The notes under the pieces are model-generated. The model was given only the letters and a program-made list of their open reading frames with translations. It was not told the DNA's origin and made no database searches. Positions 12,824 to 13,568 of a DNA stretch of 13,568 nucleotides are shown here, piece by piece. The position numbers were made by a program, and so were the translations under genes. Source of the DNA: an uncultured Prevotellaceae bacterium (lineage in GTDB: Bacteria > Bacteroidota > Bacteroidia > Bacteroidales > Bacteroidaceae); assembly GCA_946644025.1 (NCBI GenBank), contig CAMPCG010000041.1:1-13568 (forward strand), given 5' to 3'. The stretch's first letter is position 1, and every line of letters starts with the position of its first letter.

Positions 12824-13360
12824 ATGGATTACAATGCAATCATAGACAAATATTACCCTGCCGACGACGCGCTGCGCCAGTTGCTGCTGCTCCATAGCCG
12901 ACAGGTGGCCGGTCGCTGCCTGGAGTGCTGTGACCGTCATCCCGAGCTGGGTCTCGACCGTCAGTTTGTCGAAGAGGCCGCCATGCTCCACGACATCGGC
13001 ATCCGCTGGTGCAACGCTCCTGGCATCCATTGCCTTGGCGATGCACCCTATCTCTGCCACGGCCTCATCGGTGGCCGGGTGTTGCGCGAAGAGGGCTTCC
13101 CGCGTCATGCCCGCGTCTGCGAGCGCCACACCGGGGCGGGCATCACCCGACAGCAGATAGAGCAGCGCCAGTTGCCGCTGCCCCCTGCCGACTACCTACC
13201 TGAGACGCTCGAGGAGCAGCTCGTCTGCTACGCCGACAAGTTCTTCTCCAAGAGCCATCCCGACCGCGTCCTCACACCAGAGCAGGCTGCGAAGAGCCTG
13301 GAGAAGTTCGGCGATGACGGCGCCAAGCGTTTCCTGCAGTGGCATCGTCTGTTTGAATAG
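12824..13360 (+). CDS. HD-domain metal-dependent phosphohydrolase
   Basis: 178 residues, cytosolic. The HD-superfamily residues are present: His24 (LLLHSRQV), the HD pair His56-Asp57 (AAMLHDIGI), His79 (LCHGLIGG), His102 (CERHTGAG) and Asp138 (CYADKFFSK). This full set suggests an active di-metal phosphohydrolase of the small HDIG type; the substrate is unknown (nucleotide or cyclic nucleotide by family habit). Cys is frequent (32, 35, 36, 63, 70, 78, 99, 135) without a clear zinc pattern. It starts 20 nt after the LacI stop codon and is probably co-transcribed with it. The start is fixed by ATG 12824; the frame extends upstream only inside the LacI gene. A strong hairpin terminator follows 28 nt after the stop codon. 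Confidence 0.9.
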   Translation: MDYNAIIDKYYPADDALRQLLLLHSRQVAGRCLECCDRHPELGLDRQFVEEAAMLHDIGIRWCNAPGIHCLGDAPYLCHGLIGGRVLREEGFPRHARVCERHTGAGITRQQIEQRQLPLPPADYLPETLEEQLVCYADKFFSKSHPDRVLTPEQAAKSLEKFGDDGAKRFLQWHRLFE

Positions 13361-13388
13361 CCCAGATTAACCCCTACATTAATATTAT

Positions 13389-13431
13389 AACGCCGACGTT
13401 GTTTATAAACCAACGTCGGCGTTTCTGTATT
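13389..13431. terminator. Hairpin terminator between convergent genes
   Basis: AACGCCGACGTTG (13389-13401) and CAACGTCGGCGTT (13411-13423) form a perfect 13-bp stem with a 9-nt loop. A T-rich tract (TCTGTATTT) follows on the plus strand and an AT-rich tract (ATAATATTAA) on the minus strand, so it may act in both directions, ending the HD gene and the gene entering from the right edge. Confidence 0.85.
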
Positions 13432-13482
13432 TCCACGGGCCTCTCCCGTCAAGAGCGCTACCATCCGCAACCTGGAACTACC

Positions 13483-13568
13483 TCAAGCGAAGAAAAGGTA
13501 GCAGATGGCGATGGCAGCGATGATGCCGGCAAGGTCGGCCAGCAGTCCGCAGGCTACGGCGTGGCGCG
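13483..13568 (-). CDS. Partial membrane protein C-terminus, possibly SpmB/Gate family
   Basis: The minus strand from the right edge has an open frame of 27 codons ending at TGA (13485-13483). It encodes a short polar start (RHAVACG) and then a hydrophobic helix (LLADLAGIIAAIAICYLFFA). This pattern, LADLAG followed by a final hydrophobic helix at the extreme C-terminus, resembles nucleoside-recognition/spore-maturation (Gate domain) membrane proteins, but the fragment is too short to be sure. The gene converges on the HD-domain gene across the hairpin terminator. Confidence 0.5.
   Translation of the reverse strand, partial: RHAVACGLLADLAGIIAAIAICYLFFA

Overview
The window looks like chromosomal DNA from a relatively GC-rich member of the Bacteroidota, most likely Prevotellaceae-like. 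The evidence is the Bacteroidetes-type promoter signature (TTTG, about 20 bp, then TAxxTTTG) found at several gene starts, weak or absent Shine-Dalgarno sequences, many lipoproteins with a Cys lipobox, a tmRNA tag ending YALAA, and Bacteroidales-style accessory genes (TonB receptor, Wza-like lipoprotein, NTF2-like lipoproteins). The genus call is inference. There is no phage, IS element, CRISPR array or defence system.

Layout. 1-241: a GC palindrome, a G-rich tandem repeat and the ssrA promoter. 242-637: tmRNA (ssrA), closed by a hairpin terminator at 672-705. 746-4304 (+): a TonB-dependent receptor and two exported proteins of unknown function, closely spaced and probably one operon. 4461-5285 (+): a Wza-type polysaccharide export lipoprotein without its usual partners. 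5286-5490: a perfect 28-bp inverted repeat and a minus-strand terminator. 5491-5653 (-): tRNA-Val(CAC) and tRNA-Arg(CCG), with a shared promoter and terminator. 5782-8590 (+): a lipoprotein with a duplicated domain, murB, and a PhnP-like metallo-beta-lactamase-fold hydrolase. 8591-9753 (-): a membrane-anchored TPR protein and ribH (lumazine synthase), coupled by a TAATG overlap. 10004-13360 (+): HAD phosphatase, panB, a LacI-type regulator and an HD-domain phosphohydrolase. From 13483 on (-): the C-terminus of a membrane protein, facing the HD gene across a hairpin terminator.

Recognisable housekeeping functions are ribosome rescue, peptidoglycan precursor synthesis (MurB), riboflavin synthesis (RibH) and pantothenate/CoA synthesis (PanB). 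The TonB locus, the duplicated-domain lipoproteins and the orphan Wza homologue are envelope functions whose substrates cannot be read from sequence.

The most interesting material is not coding. (i) A family of GTGAG/CTCAC hairpin elements sits between plus-strand genes from murB onward; two related copies flank panB, and a GAGTGAA motif follows all five consecutive plus-strand stop codons in that region. (ii) The apparent intrinsic terminator of the ribH operon lies inside the coding sequence of the convergent hydrolase gene, whose stop codon abuts the ribH stop codon with no gap. (iii) A 28-bp perfect palindrome lies downstream of the Wza-like gene. (iv) A G-rich 16-bp tandem repeat lies upstream of ssrA.
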